Below the pieces are notes generated by a model. It did not search any database. It was not told where the DNA came from and worked only from the letters and a program-made list of their open reading frames with translations. A DNA stretch of 31,755 nt. Origin: Tetmemena sp. SeJ-2015. Its lineage: Eukaryota > Ciliophora > Spirotrichea > Sporadotrichida > Oxytrichidae. A program made the translations under genes and the position numbers. How positions within the stretch are numbered: the first letter of the stretch is position 1; each line of letters starts with the position of its first letter. Below, piece after piece: positions 27,730-31,755 of the stretch. The stretch is from positions 1 through 31,755 of the forward strand of contig JAJKFJ010020651.1 in NCBI GenBank assembly GCA_027382625.1. The letters run 5' to 3'.

Positions 27730-30700
27730 AGGGCTGCCAAAATGAATAAGCCTCACGTATTATTGAATTTTTATTGTTTGATGAGCAAATTGGCATCGCT
27801 GAGAAAGTATATTGTTTGTAGTGAGTAATTTTCCTGCTCTATAAAAACTTCTATATTAACTCAATACCAAAATGTTCTGACACGAATAAGAGAGAACACC
27901 AGGATTTTTTTCTAGTGTCACGTCTCATTCTTAAATCTTGGATTTACCTCATATAAGATAGCGGCTCATTTCATTAGGAGGGGTCTCAATATTAATTTGA
28001 GAATAAGCCGAGCATCGTATTTGTTGTATAAGTATTATAATGCAAATTGACCGTGAGTAGGTGAAGTTGTGTGTGAGCGTGTGAGTAGAAGCTGAACGGT
28101 TTCTGTCTATCGTTATACCAAAACTCTGTGTAGGTGTTATTAACTCGTTTATAGACACATCCAACAAAGTTGTCCTCACTCGTTGCTAGAGAACAGAATT
28201 ATCTCAGCTACTGTCTCTAGGCTTTATTCTCGATTCTCATACTTAATAAAATCTGATCTTCCTCCATAAGCAGCTCATTTAATGAGGGCCTCAATATGAA
28301 TAAGCCTACACGTATTTTTGATTTTTGCAAAGTAGACTGAGTTGTTGTAGTGAGTAATTTTCTGGATCTATAAAAAATTCTATCATTAAGCTCTCCAATA
28401 AAATTCTCGAAAAAGACTTAAGGTTTCTTCGATTTCTCATCTTAAATCCTGATCTTCCTCATAAGCAGCTATTTTTGAGGCTCAAAATGAATAAGTACTC
28501 GATTGAACGATCAGTATATCAATTTATGGTCATTGCTTAGACGTGGACTATATATCCTGTCCAACAGGATGGACGGTAGGAGCAGACGATAGTTAGGTAG
28601 GTGATTGATTATGAGTCATGTATCATTGTCTGCATCTAGTTAGAGAAACCTTCTATCAGAAAGCTCCAATAATAATTTCTCAGAAAAAGACTGTCAGGTT
28701 CGCAGATCTTCGATTTTCCTCTTATAACATCTGATCATTCCTATTAGCAGCTCATTTTTGAGGGTCAAAATGAAACACTAGAGGTGGCATCGCGCATAGA
28801 GCAAGATGTTGTATGTAGTTGGTACTTTGTGATGCAAAGTGGGAACTGAGTTTTGTTGTAGTGAGGTAAATTTTCTGCATCTACTAAAACGTTCTATCAT
28901 TAAGCTTCCAATAAAATTCTCGAAAAGACTCAGGTTTCTTTCGATTTCTCATCTTATAAATTGATCTACATGGCCCTCATAGAGCCAGGGCTTATGCATA
29001 TATTTTCGGAAGGCCTGTACAAAAATGAATAAGCCACACGCATATTTTTGATTTTTTGCCAAGTGGACTGAGTTTGTTGTGGTGAGTAACTTTTCTGCTG
29101 CTATAAAAAACTTCTTATAGATTCGCGGAGGGCCAATAAAATTCTCAGAAAAAGATTCAAAGTTCTTCTATTTCTCAAATCTTAAATCTGATCTTCCTCA
29201 TAAGCAGCTCATTTTGAGATCGGTGAGAACATGATGAAGCCTAAACGTAGTGTTTTTATTTTTGCAGAAAGTGGTAACTGAAGTATTGTTGTAGTGAGGT
29301 AACTTATTCAGCATTCATAAGATTTCTGTAATGCGGCATGAGAGGGCTAAGGCGGAGCTCCTAATAAAAATTGTATCGAAAAAAGGGACAGTTAAAGCAT
29401 TTTTCGAGTTTCTCATCTTAAATCTGATTCATTCTCATAAGCAAGACTCATTTTGAAAGGGCGTCAAAATGAAATATAAGACCTATCCGTTTTTTTATTT
29501 TTTGCAAAGTGGATCTGAGTTTGGTATGTAGTGAAGTATTTTCTGCAATCTATAAAACTTCTATCATAGAGCTCAATAAAATTCTGACTAAAAGAATGTA
29601 CTTCGGTTTGTTCGAGAGGTTTGTCCTTAAAATCTGAAGTCTGCTCGACTCATAAAGCAGGACTCATTTTTAGAATGGCTCAGACAGAGGACAGTATGAA
29701 TAAGCCTACCGGTATTTTGGGTTTATTTTGCAAAAGTGGACTGAGTGTCTGTTTGTTAGTGAGTAATATTTCCTGCAGTCGTATAGAAAACTTCTTATCA
29801 TTAAGCTCCAATAAAATTCTCGGAAATGACTTCAGGTTTCTTCGATTTCTGCATTTAAATCTGATCTTTCCTCATAAGCAGCTATTTTTTGAGGGCTTCA
29901 AATGAATAAGCCTACCGTATTTTTATTTTTGGCAAAAGTGGACTGAGTTTGTTGTAGTGAGTAATTTTCTCTGCATCTATATAAACTTCTATCATTAAGC
30001 TCAATAAAATCCTCGAAAAAAGACTCAGGTTTCTTCGATTTATCATCTTAAATCTGATCTTCTTCAAACAGCTCATTTTTGAGGGCTCAAAATGAATAAC
30101 CTACACGTATTTTTAATTTTTTGCAAAGGTGGATCTGAGTTTGTTGTAGTGAGTAATTTCTGCATCTATAAAAAACTTCTATCATTAAGCTCCAATAAAA
30201 TTCTCCGAAAAAGACTTCGGTGTTCTTTCGATTATTCATCATCTTAATCTGAATCTACCGTCATAAGAGCTCATTTAATGAGGGCTCAAAAAGTAATATT
30301 TAGCTACACGTAATTTTTATTTTTTGCAAAGTGGAACTGAGTTCTGTTGCTAGTGAGTTAATTTTCTGTACTATAACCTTCTATCATAAGGCTCATAAAA
30401 ATTCTCGAAAAAGACTTCAGGTTTTTTTAGATTTCTCATCTTAAATCTGATCTTTCCTCATAAGCAGCTCATTTATGAGGGCTCAAAATAAGCCTACACG
30501 TATTTTTTTATTTTTGCAAAGTAGACTGAGTTTGTTGTAAGTGGAGTAATTTTCTGCATCTATAAAAACTTCTATCATTAAGTTCCAATAAAATTCTCGA
30601 AAAGACTTCAGGTTTCTTCGATTTCTCATCTTAATCTGATCTCTCAAAAGCTTAGCTCATGTTTTGAGGGCTCAAAAATGAATAAGCCTTACCGTATTTT

Positions 30701-31755
30701 TAATTTTTTTGCAAAGTGAGCTGAGTTTGTTGTAGTGAGTAATTTTCTGCATTTATAAATACTTCTATCATTAAGCTCAATAAAATTTCCTCGAAAAGAC
30801 TTCAGGTTCTTCGATTTCTCTCTCATCTTAAATCTGATCTTTCTCATAAGCAGCTCATTCTTGAGGGCTCAAAATGAATAAGCCTACACGTATTTTTGAT
30901 TTTTTGCAAAGTGGACTGAGTTTGTTGTAGTGAGTAATTTTCTGCAGTCTTATAAAAACCTTCTATATTAAGCTCCAATAAAATTCTCGAGAAAGACTTC
31001 AGGTTTCTTCGATTTCTCAACTTAAATCTGATCTTCCTCAAAAGCAGCTCATTTTTGAGGGTTCAAAATGAATAAGCCTACACGGTATTTTTTATTTTTG
31101 CAAAATGGATAGAAGTTTGTTGTAGTGAGTAATTTTCTGCATCTATAAAACTTCTATCATCGAGCTCCAATAAAATTCTCGAAAAGACTTCAGGTTTCTT
31201 CGATTTCTATCTTAATCTGACTTTCCCCATAAGCACTCATTTTTGAGGCTAAAAAAGAAAAAGCTACACTATTTTTTATTTTTGCAAAATGGGCTTTTTT
31301 GTTGAGGGTAATTTTGCATCTATAAAAAATTCATCATTAAGCTCAAAAAAATTCTCGAAAAAAACCTTCAGGTTTTTCATTTTTATTTAAATCTATCTTC
31401 CCCCTAAGCACTCATTTTTTAGGGTAAAAGAATAAGCCTACACGTATTTTTTTATTTTTTCAAAGTGATGGTTTTTTGTAGTGATAATTTTTTGCATCTA
31501 TAAAAAATTTATCATTAAGCCCAAAAAAATTTTCAAAAAAATTCAGGTTTTTCGATTTTTCTCCACCCCTAAGCAGTCATTTTTTAGGGGTAAAATGAAT
31601 AAGCCTACACGTTTTTTTTTTGCAAAGTGGACTGGTTTTTTTGATGAGTAATTTTCTGCATTTATAAAAAATTCTAATAAATCCAAAAAAATTTCCGAAA
31701 AACTTTGGTTTCTTCGATTTTCATTTTAAATTGATCTTCCTCAAAAGCAGCTCAT
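27730..31755. repeat. Satellite array, ~190-bp monomers, about 20 copies
   Basis: Head-to-tail copies run to the window end and beyond. Each begins around AATGAATAAGCCTACACG and includes GTAGTGAGTAATTTTCTGC, TATCATTAAGCTCCAATAAA and CTTCAGGTTTCTTCGATTTC. Each ends in a near-perfect palindrome TTTTGAGGGCTCAAAA. Spacing between well-preserved copies is 185-195 bp (for example 30873 to 31067). Copies before about 29900 contain scattered extra bases, and 28000-28200 is barely recognisable. Copies after 31250 show missing bases and collapsed homopolymers. AT-rich, no coding capacity, no transposase. Probably germline-limited and eliminated in the macronucleus. Confidence 0.92.

Noticed and set aside
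27413..27745. UGA read as tryptophan
   Set aside because: All Trp codons in the recognised genes are TGG and TGA consistently terminates them; one of the TGAs is inside a pointer-flanked IES.
27730..31755. CRISPR array
   Set aside because: Repeats are contiguous ~190-bp monomers without unique spacers, in a eukaryotic genome.
1..31755. Telomere-bearing transposons or macronuclear telomeres
   Set aside because: I saw no tandem CCCCAAAA/GGGGTTTT repeats and no transposase-like frame.

Overview
The window reads as germline (micronuclear) DNA of a spirotrich, probably hypotrich, ciliate. Two things show this directly. First, long reading frames with recognisable protein homology run through TAA and TAG, where homologues or composition call for Gln, and end at TGA (ciliate nuclear code, table 6). 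Second, almost every gene is cut by short AT-rich inserts flanked by direct repeats of 3-9 bp. Removing each insert with one repeat copy restores the frame without GT..AG ends. This is the MDS (macronuclear-destined segment) / IES (internal eliminated sequence) / pointer layout. No macronuclear telomere repeats are seen, several genes share one DNA piece, and the right end is a satellite array, all of which fit germline rather than macronuclear nanochromosomes.

Layout. 1-976: little visible. 977-1943 (+): charged hypothetical protein. 2939 to about 2130 (-): hypothetical protein with three IESs. 5591 to about 3533 (-): long hypothetical protein with several IESs. 6001-6192 (+): orphan TPR fragment. 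10246-6635 (-): P4-type ATPase (lipid flippase) with two introns, two clear IESs and the whole actuator domain missing at one junction. 10776-10961 (+): small coding scrap. 12889-11220 (-): fibronectin-III plus RCC1-repeat protein. 12840-13674 (+): hypothetical protein with one IES. 13922-13851 (-): tRNA-Ala(UGC). 14125-16798 (+): guanylate-binding-protein-like GTPase with seven IESs, lacking its P-loop segment. 22526-16876 (-): very large Sfi1-like, Gln-rich protein with seven or eight IESs. 22716-22802 (+): selenocysteine tRNA(UCA). 22976-24292 (+): acidic/Ser-rich hypothetical protein with five IESs. 24796-25322 and 25586-26632 (+): paralogous multi-pass membrane proteins with an IES at the same position. 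26792-27457 (+): Get2/CAML-like small membrane protein. About 27730-31755: satellite of ~190-bp monomers running off the window.

Functionally the genes look like ordinary housekeeping genes (lipid flipping, dynamin-like GTPase, centrin-binding scaffold, RCC1 scaffold, tRNAs) and not an operon. What unites them is the need for programmed DNA elimination, and in at least two cases probably for descrambling with pieces not present here, before they can be expressed. A caution: roughly one single-base frame slip per 1-2 kb, and ragged homopolymers in the satellite, suggest unpolished long-read sequence, so isolated frameshifts should not be over-read.
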